Origin: Halospina sp040196175
GTDB lineage: Bacteria > Pseudomonadota > Gammaproteobacteria > Pseudomonadales > Oleiphilaceae
Direction of reading: 5' to 3'
Assembly: GCF_040196175.1 (NCBI RefSeq)
Contig: NZ_JBEFNF010000002.1
Coordinates: forward strand, 219,995-283,994
Length of the DNA stretch: 64,000 bases
Shown here: piece by piece, positions 41,621-49,515 of the stretch
Layout: each line of letters opens with the position of its first letter
Position numbering within the stretch: the stretch's first letter is position 1
Made by a program: the position numbers and the translations under genes
Notes under the pieces: generated by a model
What the model was told of the DNA's origin: nothing
The model's input: only the letters and a program-made list of their open reading frames with translations
Databases searched by the model: none

Positions 41621-42878
41621 CAGCGGGCTGACTGAAAGAACCACCATTGCCATTGTTGGCGGCGGTCTTGTGGGTGGGGCCCTGGCACTTCTGCTGGCGC
41701 GTCTGGGGCTTGAGGTTACCGTGGTGGAGCCCCAATCGAGGGAGACATCGCTGCACGAACTGGAGCCTGTCACCACCGTGGATGGCTTTGAACCGCGCGT
41801 CAGCGCCCTTACCGAGGGAACCCGGCAGCTGCTTGAGGATTTGGGCGTCTGGTCCGAAATAGAAGCCCGCCGCTGCTGCCCTTACAGGGAGATGCGCGTC
41901 TGGGACGCCGAGGGTACCGGCAGCATCCATTTCGACGCGGCTGACCTGCAGCTTTCCCGACTCGGAAGTATCGTCGAGAATCGGGTGGTTCTGGGGGCGC
42001 TGGCCCGAGCCATGGCCGCAGAGCCTGGTCTCAACTGGCTGGATGGAGAACACGTCCGCCACTGGCGCCCAACAGGCAGCGGGTCAGCGGTCATGCTCAG
42101 TGACGGCCGCTGGCTCGAGGCGCGCCTGGTGATCGGGGCGGATGGTGCCAATTCGCGCATTCGACAGTGGGCCGGCCTCGCCACCCGGGAGTGGGACTAC
42201 GACCAGCAGGCGATTGTCTGCACGGCGCGTACCGAATACGGCCACCAGCGCACCGCTTGGCAACGGTTCATGGCCACAGGACCTCTGGCGTATCTGCCCC
42301 TGGCTAATGAAGAAGGTAGTGACCGGTTCGTCTCTATTGTCTGGTCTCAGGATGTCGGGGAATCGGCGCGTCTCATGAATCTGGAGGATGGCGCGTTCGC
42401 AGGTGAGCTGGCGGCGGCTCTGGAGTGGACGCTGGGTACGGTGGAAACTGTGTCCACGCGTCATGCCCTGCCGCTGCGCCAACGCCATGCCCGGGAGTAC
42501 AACCGCCCGGGCGTGGCGCTGGTAGGTGATGCGGCCCATACCATCCATCCGCTGGCGGGGCAGGGTGTCAACCTGGGCTTTGCGGATGCCGCCGTCCTGG
42601 CGGATGAGATCCGTACCGCCATGGAACGGGGGCTGGAGCCGGCGCACACTAGTGCCCTTCAGCGTTACCAGCGCCGGCGCAAGGTGGAGAACCTTTCCCT
42701 CATGGCGGCCATGGAGGGGTTTAAACAGCTCTTCGCGCGTGACGAGCTGCCAATGCGCTGGCTGCGCAACACCGGTATGCGCTGGCTGGACGGCCAGACC
42801 GGAATCAAGAACCGTATCGCGGCCGAGGCTATGGGTGCCCGCCACCCGTTGCCCAGGTTTCCACCGCCGCAGGCTTAG
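41613..42878 (+). CDS. ubiI: Ubiquinone biosynthesis FAD monooxygenase UbiI
   Basis: This 421-residue paralogue of UbiH catalyses C5 hydroxylation of 2-octaprenylphenol. The N-terminal FAD motif is IAIVGGGLVGGALALLLARLG (about 12-32), followed by RVSALTEGTRQLLEDLGVW and the second motif LVGDAAHTIHPLAGQGVNLGFADA (about 302-325). The C-terminus includes YQRRRKVENLSLMAAMEGFKQLF, characteristic of UbiI/VisC. It ends the ygfB-pepP-ubiH-ubiI operon. The CLC gene after it converges with only 12 bases between the stop codons. Confidence 0.92.
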   Translation: MTDSGLTERTTIAIVGGGLVGGALALLLARLGLEVTVVEPQSRETSLHELEPVTTVDGFEPRVSALTEGTRQLLEDLGVWSEIEARRCCPYREMRVWDAEGTGSIHFDAADLQLSRLGSIVENRVVLGALARAMAAEPGLNWLDGEHVRHWRPTGSGSAVMLSDGRWLEARLVIGADGANSRIRQWAGLATREWDYDQQAIVCTARTEYGHQRTAWQRFMATGPLAYLPLANEEGSDRFVSIVWSQDVGESARLMNLEDGAFAGELAAALEWTLGTVETVSTRHALPLRQRHAREYNRPGVALVGDAAHTIHPLAGQGVNLGFADAAVLADEIRTAMERGLEPAHTSALQRYQRRRKVENLSLMAAMEGFKQLFARDELPMRWLRNTGMRWLDGQTGIKNRIAAEAMGARHPLPRFPPPQA

Positions 42879-42890
42879 CCGGGGGACTGA

Positions 42891-44702
42891 TCAGGTGCGG
42901 GTGCTGAAGCTCCGGAACTGCTCCATAACGCTGTCGGCCAGATGGTCCTTGTCCAAAACCCCGATCACCTCTTCGGCCAGACCGGTTTCCGCAGCCACTG
43001 CATAGACCAGTGCGTAGTCCACACCCTGCTGGGTCAGCTGCTGGACTACCTGGCTGAGCAGATCGCCGGCGCCTACCTGCACGAACTGCTTGTGACCAAG
43101 CTTTTTCAGCGGCCAGTCCTCATGATGCTGATGCTCTGCGTCAAGCAACCCCTCAAAGGAGAGAATACCGTTGATTTCATTGTGGTCATCGGTCAGGAGC
43201 AGGTACTGCACATCCGCCTCGCGGCCCAGAAGCCCGAAGGCGCCGCTGACGCTAGTGGTTTCGGGAAGAGTGGCGATCCCCACTTCGGTGAACTCATCCG
43301 CCCGCCGCATCAGGAAGAGGTTGCGGTGGCGTTCGCTGGAGAAGTGTTTGCCACGGCGTGTAAGCTTGATGCTATAGATCGTATCGTCGATCAGGGCGCG
43401 GCGGATGCCGATGGCAACAGCGACAGCGATAATGAGTGGGATGATTATCGAGTAAGCGCGGGTCATTTCAAACACCATGACAATCGCCGTCATCGCGGCG
43501 CCCGTGACGCCGCCGACAACGCTGGCCATACCGACAACGGCATAATTCATGGGGTTGATGTTCGCGGTGGGCCAGATCAGGGAAAGTGCGACACCGAAAG
43601 CAGCGCCCAGTGTCGCGCCAAGAAAAAGCGCCGGTGAAAAGATGCCCCCGGACGACCCGGAGCCCAGGCTCAGCGCCGTGGCCAGCAGCTTACCGCCAAA
43701 AAGCATAACAAGTAACTGAAATGCCAGCAGGTTGCCGTGCAGTACCTCACTGATGGTGGCGTAATTGGCGCCCGCTATATGGTAGTGGCCGTAGGTGTAC
43801 TGGAAGCCGAAAAGCATAAGACCAACGAAAAACATGCCGGTCGTGTGCCGTAGGTAATGGTTGTTGGTGAACCGTTCAAAAGCGATTTCCGTGACCGACT
43901 GGAGTCGAATGAAAAGCCAGGCGGTCACACCACAGACGACACCCAGAACACTCATGGCTGCAATGTTGTAGAAGTCCAGGGCACCGGCGCTGACAGCCTG
44001 TGGTGCAGGAATCACGAATGCCGGTGTCATTCCCAGGGTGGTACGCCCGATATAGCTGGCGGTGGCGGTCGAAAGCACCACCGGCATGAAGGTCCGGACG
44101 CTGAGCTCGGGCAGCATCAGTTCCACCGCAAACATGACACCGCCCAACGGCGTATTGAAGGTAGCCGCAATGCCTCCTCCGGCGCCCGCCGCAATCAGGG
44201 TTATGCGTTGCCAGGCACTGAGATGGACGAGGCGGGCAATGCTTGAGGCGAGCGAGGCCCCGATCTGGATAATGGGGCCCTCCTTGCCTACGGATGCCCC
44301 GCTGCCAATGGATAGGGCGGAGGCCAGCGATTTGGCGGCGGCAACAACAGGCCGGATCAACCCCTCGCGGAAGTAAACCGCATCAATGACCTCGGGCACG
44401 CCACTACCACGGGCTTCGGGCGCGAAGGTGCGAGTGAGCCAGACAACACCCAGCCCCCCAACTACCGGCACAAGAATCACAAAGGGTCCCCAGATACTGG
44501 GCTCCAGAAGGCTTTCACCGCCCAGCGTCAGGCCCAGGCGCCCGTAGAAAAACAGATTGTGGAAAAAGCTGATGAGATAATAGAAAAGAATGGCACCCAG
44601 GCCAGTGACGATGCCCACCACAATGGCAATGAGCGAAAAAACGAGCGCTGGTGCGTCGCGTTCTTCACTCGACTCATCGTTCAGAGTCTTTTCAGTGTTC
44701 AT
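42891..44702 (-). CDS. CLC-type chloride channel/transporter with CBS domains (paralogue 1)
   Basis: This 603-residue membrane protein has the CLC core and a cytosolic C-terminal CBS pair (about 465-590). Anion-site motifs are GSGVP (99-103, with the selectivity Ser100), GKEGP (139-143, with the gating Glu141) and GGIFSPALFLGA for GxFxP. The external glutamate favours a Cl-/H+ antiporter or gated channel. The CBS domains suggest regulation by nucleotides. It lies 49 bases downstream of a second CLC gene on the same strand, and the two are probably a tandem duplication of moderate age. A role in salt, acid or osmotic balance is inferred. Confidence 0.92.
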   Translation of the reverse strand: MNTEKTLNDESSEERDAPALVFSLIAIVVGIVTGLGAILFYYLISFFHNLFFYGRLGLTLGGESLLEPSIWGPFVILVPVVGGLGVVWLTRTFAPEARGSGVPEVIDAVYFREGLIRPVVAAAKSLASALSIGSGASVGKEGPIIQIGASLASSIARLVHLSAWQRITLIAAGAGGGIAATFNTPLGGVMFAVELMLPELSVRTFMPVVLSTATASYIGRTTLGMTPAFVIPAPQAVSAGALDFYNIAAMSVLGVVCGVTAWLFIRLQSVTEIAFERFTNNHYLRHTTGMFFVGLMLFGFQYTYGHYHIAGANYATISEVLHGNLLAFQLLVMLFGGKLLATALSLGSGSSGGIFSPALFLGATLGAAFGVALSLIWPTANINPMNYAVVGMASVVGGVTGAAMTAIVMVFEMTRAYSIIIPLIIAVAVAIGIRRALIDDTIYSIKLTRRGKHFSSERHRNLFLMRRADEFTEVGIATLPETTSVSGAFGLLGREADVQYLLLTDDHNEINGILSFEGLLDAEHQHHEDWPLKKLGHKQFVQVGAGDLLSQVVQQLTQQGVDYALVYAVAAETGLAEEVIGVLDKDHLADSVMEQFRSFSTRT

Positions 44703-44751
44703 GGATCGATCGCAATCCCGGGGGTCGTTTTGGAATCGTGATACCTTCCTG

Positions 44752-46566
44752 TTAATGCATCAGGTAGGCATCTTCCTTGGAAGCAAGGGAAATCTCGCGT
44801 GGTGTAATGACGCCCAGTACATCCTCAGCCTTGCGGCTGTTCTCATCGGCCATAACCAGAACCGCCTCGCACTCATTGGCATGCATGGTCCGCATCAGGT
44901 TCGACCAGTTGGTTTCCGACACCACTGACAGGAAATTGCGGTCAATGGTCCAGTCTGTACTCTCGGGCACGCAGAGGTAATGCAGGTTCTCGTGCACAAC
45001 CCCTTCAATCAGTCCGTTGTCCACCGCTACCGCGTATCGGGGTGCTTTTTCAGGGGTGTGGGTTGCCTCCCATTGCCTCAGGAGCCGGACATCAATCAGG
45101 TCAAATTCCGGACTCATGAGTGTGCCTGCATTATGCAGGTGGGATGTTGCCGCCTGAAGTCCCTGTGGAACGCTGTAGCCGCGACGCGAGAGCTTGAGGG
45201 TATAGATGCTTTCTTCGCTCAGCGCTGACCGAACCGCATAGGCGAATGAGACCGTTGCGATGATGGGCAGCATGGCGGCGTAGTCACCCGTCAACTCGAA
45301 GACCATGATGACTGCGGTCAGAACAGCACCGGTGGTGCCCGCAACCATGCCCGCCATGCCAGCGATGGCGAATACCACGGGATCAATGCCGCTGGCTGGA
45401 AAAACCACTAGCACAAGGTTGCCAAACAGCGCGCCGAAAGTGGCGCCCAGAAACAGCGACGGTGAGAAAACACCGCCGGATGCTCCCGAGCCCAGCGTGA
45501 GCCCGGTTGCCAGCCATTTTCCAAGGAAAAGCAAGGCCAGAAAAAGTGGATCGGACAGGATACTGCGCAGGACATCCAGAATGGTGGGATAGCCCACACC
45601 ACCAATGTGGTAATGGCCTGTATAGATCATGGATCCATACAGCATGATGCCGACAACCGCCATACCGGCGATATGGCGTACATAGGAGTTGGTGAAATAG
45701 TGTTCGAACCAGTCCTCGAATGTATAGATGGAGCGGATGAAACCAGCGGAAATCGCACCAACCAGGGCGCCCAGCGGAATGCACGCCAGCAGTGAGTAGA
45801 ACCCGACAAGGTGGTTCTCGAAAACGACAAGCTCAGGCACATCGAACGAGGGGTGGACACCGCTGTAAAACCGGCCGATGTAGGTTGCTGTTACGGTGGA
45901 AATGGCAACAACGGTGACAGTGCGGGCGCTGATTGAGACCAGCATCAGCTCCATGGCGAAGGCCAGCCCACCAATCGGGGCATTGAAAGTGGCAGCCACC
46001 GCGGCCGCAGCACCCGCGCCCACGAGCACAACCCTCTGGCGTGCTGGCATGGCAATGATCTGCCCCAGGCTGGAGCCGAAGGCCGATCCGATCTGGACGA
46101 TGGGCCCTTCACGGCCAACAGAGCCGCCACTGCCAATGGAAACCGCCGAAGTCAGGGCCTTGGCAACCACCACCGAGGGTCGGATGCGGCCCTGACTGAA
46201 GTAGATGGCGTTCATGACCTCGGGAACCCCGTGACCACGGGTTTCCGGGGCGAATCGTTCGGTTATCCAGTTAACGATGATGGCACCCGCAACCGGTACC
46301 AGAATAACCCCTGCCCCCCAGGTGCTGGCGGCAATATGGATATCCGGATTGAACGCCAGACTGAATTCGCCGTAGAAAAAAAGGTTGCGGAAAAAACCAA
46401 TGATGGCTTTGAAAGCAATCGCACTGAAACCACCGAAGATCCCCACCGCTACCGCCAGCACCACCATGATACTGGGGCGGAGGGGTTGATTGGGGGCTGC
46501 TCCAAGAGAAGAAGCTGGGGCTGACCCGTCAGTTTGTTGGTTACTGCTTTGGCTCATAGAGACCAT
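44752..46566 (-). CDS. CLC-type chloride channel/transporter with CBS domains (paralogue 2)
   Basis: This 604-residue relative of the neighbouring gene has the same layout: CLC membrane domain to about residue 440 and a C-terminal CBS pair ending in KAEDVLGVITPREISLA. The anion-filter motif reads GHGVP (111-115), with His112 replacing the usual serine; the gating Glu153 in GREGP and the GGVFSPSLFLGA segment are intact. The changed filter suggests different anion preference or gating from paralogue 1, which is inference. The N-terminus (MVSMSQSSNQQTDG...) is polar and variable, and ATG 46557 is an alternative start. Confidence 0.92.
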   Translation of the reverse strand: MVSMSQSSNQQTDGSAPASSLGAAPNQPLRPSIMVVLAVAVGIFGGFSAIAFKAIIGFFRNLFFYGEFSLAFNPDIHIAASTWGAGVILVPVAGAIIVNWITERFAPETRGHGVPEVMNAIYFSQGRIRPSVVVAKALTSAVSIGSGGSVGREGPIVQIGSAFGSSLGQIIAMPARQRVVLVGAGAAAAVAATFNAPIGGLAFAMELMLVSISARTVTVVAISTVTATYIGRFYSGVHPSFDVPELVVFENHLVGFYSLLACIPLGALVGAISAGFIRSIYTFEDWFEHYFTNSYVRHIAGMAVVGIMLYGSMIYTGHYHIGGVGYPTILDVLRSILSDPLFLALLFLGKWLATGLTLGSGASGGVFSPSLFLGATFGALFGNLVLVVFPASGIDPVVFAIAGMAGMVAGTTGAVLTAVIMVFELTGDYAAMLPIIATVSFAYAVRSALSEESIYTLKLSRRGYSVPQGLQAATSHLHNAGTLMSPEFDLIDVRLLRQWEATHTPEKAPRYAVAVDNGLIEGVVHENLHYLCVPESTDWTIDRNFLSVVSETNWSNLMRTMHANECEAVLVMADENSRKAEDVLGVITPREISLASKEDAYLMH

Positions 46567-46615
46567 AAGGGTGTAAGGCGGATAATATTCTTATATAAAG
46601 CGTGTGCCTGCTGCA

Positions 46616-46632
46616 AGGAACATTGTGTTCCT
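46616..46632. terminator. Weak hairpin between the CLC gene and rsmE
   Basis: AGGAACA (46616-46622) and TGTTCCT (46626-46632) form a 7-bp stem with a 3-base loop just after the rsmE stop on the minus strand. No T-tract follows, so termination is doubtful. Confidence 0.3.
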
Positions 46633-46645
46633 GCCTTTGCGTGGA

Positions 46646-47368
46646 TTATTCGTCGGCGATTTCAAACAAACGCCCCAGAACCGCGGGGACGAGTGTTTCC
46701 GTACGCAGTATGCGTGTCCCCAGGTGCACCGCCTCGAAGCCCTGTTCGCAGATCAGCGCTACTTCATAGGGAATGAAGCCGCCTTCCGGTCCGATGCACA
46801 GGCTCAGGGGCGTCGTCAGACCCTGCGGGCAGGCGCCCGTGCTGCCCGGGTGCGCAATCAGGCGGCGACTACCGGCTGTCATGGCTGCGAGTTCATCCTG
46901 CACAAAGGGTTTGAAGCGATTGCGTTGCACAACGTCCGGCCAGACTGTGTCCCGCGCCTGTTCCAGCCCCAGGGTGATCTGATCGTTAAGGGCCTCCGGT
47001 TGGAGCCAGGGGGTCTGCCAGTAGCTCTTCTCCACCCGCCAGCTGTTGACCAGGACCAGGCGTTTAACTCCCATGGAGACCACGGACTGGATGATGCGGC
47101 GCAGCATCTTGGGTCTGGGAAGAGCCAGCACCAGCGTTACTGGCAGAGGCCTGGGTGGGGCATCGTTGAGCGTCAGACTCAGGGTGGCTTCATCGCAAGT
47201 GAGTGTCTCAATGCGCCCTTCGCCCATCGGGCCGTCGCGCATGCCAACTTTCAGGTGGTCGCCGGCCTGGGCACCGTGAACGTCGTGCAGGTGCCGCAGC
47301 TGGCGCCCGGTTACGCGCGCGCACCCATCCGCGCTCCGCTGTTCCGGGTGGAGCAGAAGCAGGTTCAT
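46646..47368 (-). CDS. rsmE: 16S rRNA (uracil-1498-N3)-methyltransferase
   Basis: This 240-residue SPOUT-class enzyme methylates U1498 of 16S rRNA. An N-terminal PUA-like domain (RVTGRQLRHLHDV) is followed by the trefoil-knot domain. The family sequences are LALPRPKMLRRIIQSVVSMGVKRLVLV (about 82-108), the SAM-binding LCIGPEGGFIPYEV (about 190-203) and LGTRILRTETLVPAVLG (about 217-233). The start is ATG 47368, overlapping the tatC stop by four bases; the upstream in-frame extension lies in tatC. Placement behind tatABC is frequent in this group. Confidence 0.95.
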   Translation of the reverse strand: MNLLLLHPEQRSADGCARVTGRQLRHLHDVHGAQAGDHLKVGMRDGPMGEGRIETLTCDEATLSLTLNDAPPRPLPVTLVLALPRPKMLRRIIQSVVSMGVKRLVLVNSWRVEKSYWQTPWLQPEALNDQITLGLEQARDTVWPDVVQRNRFKPFVQDELAAMTAGSRRLIAHPGSTGACPQGLTTPLSLCIGPEGGFIPYEVALICEQGFEAVHLGTRILRTETLVPAVLGRLFEIADE

Positions 47369-48129
47369 GCCGCGTCTTGATCCTCCGCCGACCGGCGACG
47401 TTCGATCATGCGACCAAAGATGAGCCCGATCTCGAACAGCAGCCACATGGGCGCGGCCAGAAGAGTCTGTGAGATCATGTCAGGAGGCGTCATCATCATG
47501 CCGACAATGAAACAGCCCACCACCACATAAGGGCGTTTTTCACTCAGGGAGGTGGTGTCTGTCGCCCCGCTGAGAATCATCAGCATAATGGCGATGGGGA
47601 TTTCAAAGGCGATACCAAAAGCGAACAGCAGTTTCAGAACGAAGCTGAGGTAGCTGCTCATGTCCGTCATGACGGTAACCTCCTCCGGGCCTACAGAGGT
47701 GAAGAAGGCGAATACCAGTGGGAAGACCACGAAATAGGCGAAAACTGCCCCCAGATAGAACAGAATGATGGAGGAGCCCAGCAGCGGAAAAGCAATTCGC
47801 TTTTCGTGGCGATACAGCCCCGGCGCCATGAACCGCCAGATCTGGTAAAGCACGACCGGCATGGCCAGGAAGGTGCCGAGGACCAGCGTCAGCTTGAGCG
47901 GCGCGAAGAATGGGGCCGCCACGTCTGTGGCAATCATGCTGCTGCCTTCCGGCAGGTACTCTCTCAGGGGACCGGAAAGCCAGGCATAGAGTTTATTGGC
48001 AAAGGGGTAGAGGGCCAGGAAAATCGCCAGAATGGCGAGGATGGCCTTGAGCAGGCGGTTGCGCAGTTCCACCAGGTGGGCAACCAGCGGCATGGTGTTC
48101 TCGTCGGGGTGTCCGTCCTGCTGGTTCAT
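47365..48129 (-). CDS. tatC: Sec-independent protein translocase TatC
   Basis: This 254-residue protein with six spans recognises twin-arginine signals together with TatB. It has the conserved N-terminus PLVAHLVELRNRLLKAILAI (about 13-32), where the first cytoplasmic loop binds the RR motif. Further matches are the RHEKRIAFPLLGSSIILFYLGAVFAYFVVFPL stretch and the SEKRPYVVVGCFIVGMMMTPPDMISQ region. It overlaps tatB and rsmE by four bases each. NosZ encoded at 25-27 kb is a likely substrate. Confidence 0.96.
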   Translation of the reverse strand: MNQQDGHPDENTMPLVAHLVELRNRLLKAILAILAIFLALYPFANKLYAWLSGPLREYLPEGSSMIATDVAAPFFAPLKLTLVLGTFLAMPVVLYQIWRFMAPGLYRHEKRIAFPLLGSSIILFYLGAVFAYFVVFPLVFAFFTSVGPEEVTVMTDMSSYLSFVLKLLFAFGIAFEIPIAIMLMILSGATDTTSLSEKRPYVVVGCFIVGMMMTPPDMISQTLLAAPMWLLFEIGLIFGRMIERRRSAEDQDAA

Positions 48130-48482
48130 GAACTGTCTCGGGAGCTGTCCGGCGTTGGCGTGTCGGTCCGGTCTTTGTCCGTCCCGTCTGCGTTCCCGGA
48201 TTTCAGATGATCCTCATCCAGCTTCGCTTCGTCCAGCGCTTCGCGCACGTTCTGCTGGATGTCCTCGTAGCCGATGTCGCTTTTTTCCCGGCGCAGCTGC
48301 TCCCGAATCTCCTCGGCTTTAACCTGGCGGTCCAGCTCTTCGGAGAATTGACGGGTCATGCGCCGGGCCTTGCCGATCCAGTGACCTGCACTGCGTGCGG
48401 CGCCGGGCAGGCGTTCAGGGCCCAGCACCAGAAGGGCAATCACGCCGCACAGAAAGAGTTCCAGAAAACCGAGATCAAACAT
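48126..48482 (-). CDS. tatB: Sec-independent protein translocase TatB
   Basis: This 118-residue single-span protein forms the receptor complex with TatC. The N-terminal membrane helix MFDLGFLELFLCGVIALLVLGPERLP includes the conserved glutamate and the GP hinge, followed by an amphipathic helix (ARSAGHWIGKARRM) and a charged coiled-coil region. The last 30 residues are a polar Asp/Ser-rich tail. The start is eleven bases after the tatA stop, and the 3' end overlaps tatC. Confidence 0.94.
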   Translation of the reverse strand: MFDLGFLELFLCGVIALLVLGPERLPGAARSAGHWIGKARRMTRQFSEELDRQVKAEEIREQLRREKSDIGYEDIQQNVREALDEAKLDEDHLKSGNADGTDKDRTDTPTPDSSRDSS

Positions 48483-48492
48483 TCAGGGCGCC

Positions 48493-48750
48493 TCAGGAAT
48501 GCTCGTGATCGCGGCGCTTCTCCGCCTCGGGCGTCTCCTCGCTTTTCTGCTGCTCCAGGGGGCGATCGGCCTGGGGTTCATTGTCGCCGTCATCCGTGCT
48601 CTTCTCGCTGTCGCCATCGTTCATGGCCTGCTTGAAGTTGCTGATGGCGCTGCCGATGTCACCGCCCATGTTGCGCAGCTTCTTTGTGCCGAACACCAGA
48701 ATGACGATGCCGAACACAATCAGAAGCTGCCAGATACTGATTCCACCCAT
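48493..48750 (-). CDS. tatA: Sec-independent protein translocase TatA
   Basis: This 85-residue protein oligomerises to form the translocation path. The membrane helix WQLLIVFGIVILVFGTKKL (about 7-25) ends in the FGTKKLRNMGGDIGSAISNFKQAM hinge and amphipathic helix typical of TatA/E. The remainder is an acidic, unstructured tail (DGDNEPQADRP...). It is the first tat gene, 15 bases after hisE on the minus strand. Confidence 0.95.
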   Translation of the reverse strand: MGGISIWQLLIVFGIVILVFGTKKLRNMGGDIGSAISNFKQAMNDGDSEKSTDDGDNEPQADRPLEQQKSEETPEAEKRRDHEHS

Positions 48751-48765
48751 GATGATTTCTCCTGT

Positions 48766-49104
48766 TCAGGATTCCGGCTTGCGCCGGGCTTTTTCTTCAA
48801 GACCGGAAAGGCCAAAACGCTGTGCCAGTTCCGCGAGCACGGCATCCGGACTTTCGCCCCGGTTGGAGAGCATGACCAGGCTGTGGAACCACAGATCCGC
48901 CGTCTCAGCGACCAGATCCCGGTTGTCACCGGTGTGTTCCGCGTCCTTGGCTGCAAGCAGTGTTTCCGTGCACTCTTCCCCGACTTTCTCGAGGATTTTG
49001 TTGAGTCCCTTGTTATGGAGGCCGGCAACATAGGAGCTGTCCGGAGCCGCGTTGTGGCGCCGGTCTTCGAGCACCTCGGCCAGCTGGCTCAGTACCGTGT
49101 CCAT
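48766..49104 (-). CDS. hisE: Phosphoribosyl-ATP diphosphatase
   Basis: This 112-residue all-alpha enzyme catalyses the second step of histidine synthesis (PR-ATP to PR-AMP). It has the MazG-like metal site KVGEECTETLLAAKD (about 35-49) and ETADLWFHSLVML (about 63-75), plus a SYVAGLHNKGLNKI segment. It is a stand-alone enzyme rather than the HisIE fusion of enteric bacteria. The start overlaps the hisI stop by one base, and tatA follows. Separation from the main his operon into the tat-ubi block is usual for this group. Confidence 0.94.
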   Translation of the reverse strand: MDTVLSQLAEVLEDRRHNAAPDSSYVAGLHNKGLNKILEKVGEECTETLLAAKDAEHTGDNRDLVAETADLWFHSLVMLSNRGESPDAVLAELAQRFGLSGLEEKARRKPES

Positions 49105-49514
49105 CAGTTGTGCTCCAATCCGTATATGGCTTCAGGATCCTTGAGGATCGCACCGGACTCCTGCCAGGCACCGTTTTCAAGGCGGCGGTAGAAACAGTGG
49201 CGCCGCCCGGTATGGCAGGCGATACCGCCGATCTGTTCCACTCTCAGGAGGACAACGTCGGCATCACAGTCCAGCCGTATCTCATGCACTTTCTGGACAT
49301 GACCAGAACTCTCGCCTTTGTGCCACAGCCGGTCCCGTGAGCGCGAATAATAGACGGCCTCGCCGGTATTCGCGGTTTTTTCGAGGGCTTCGGCGTTCAT
49401 CCAGGCCATCATCAGTACGTCGCCGCTGGCGCTATCCTGAGCAATGACGGGCACCAGACCGTCTTCATTGAAGGCTACTTCTGCGATCCAGCCGGGCTCG
49501 ATGTTCGTTGTCAT
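49104..49514 (-). CDS. hisI: Phosphoribosyl-AMP cyclohydrolase
   Basis: This 136-residue enzyme opens the adenine ring of PR-AMP, the third histidine step. The conserved core reads LMMAWMNAEALEKT (about 34-47), YYSRSRDRLWHKGESSGHVQ (about 54-73) and DCDADVVLLRVEQIG..ACHTGRRHCFYR (about 81-109), with the Asp and Cys metal ligands. The start is ATG 49514, one base beyond the ubiB stop region; an upstream extension of 17 residues within ubiB is not conserved. It directly precedes hisE with a one-base overlap. Confidence 0.95.
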   Translation of the reverse strand: MTTNIEPGWIAEVAFNEDGLVPVIAQDSASGDVLMMAWMNAEALEKTANTGEAVYYSRSRDRLWHKGESSGHVQKVHEIRLDCDADVVLLRVEQIGGIACHTGRRHCFYRRLENGAWQESGAILKDPEAIYGLEHN

Positions 49515-49515
49515 T

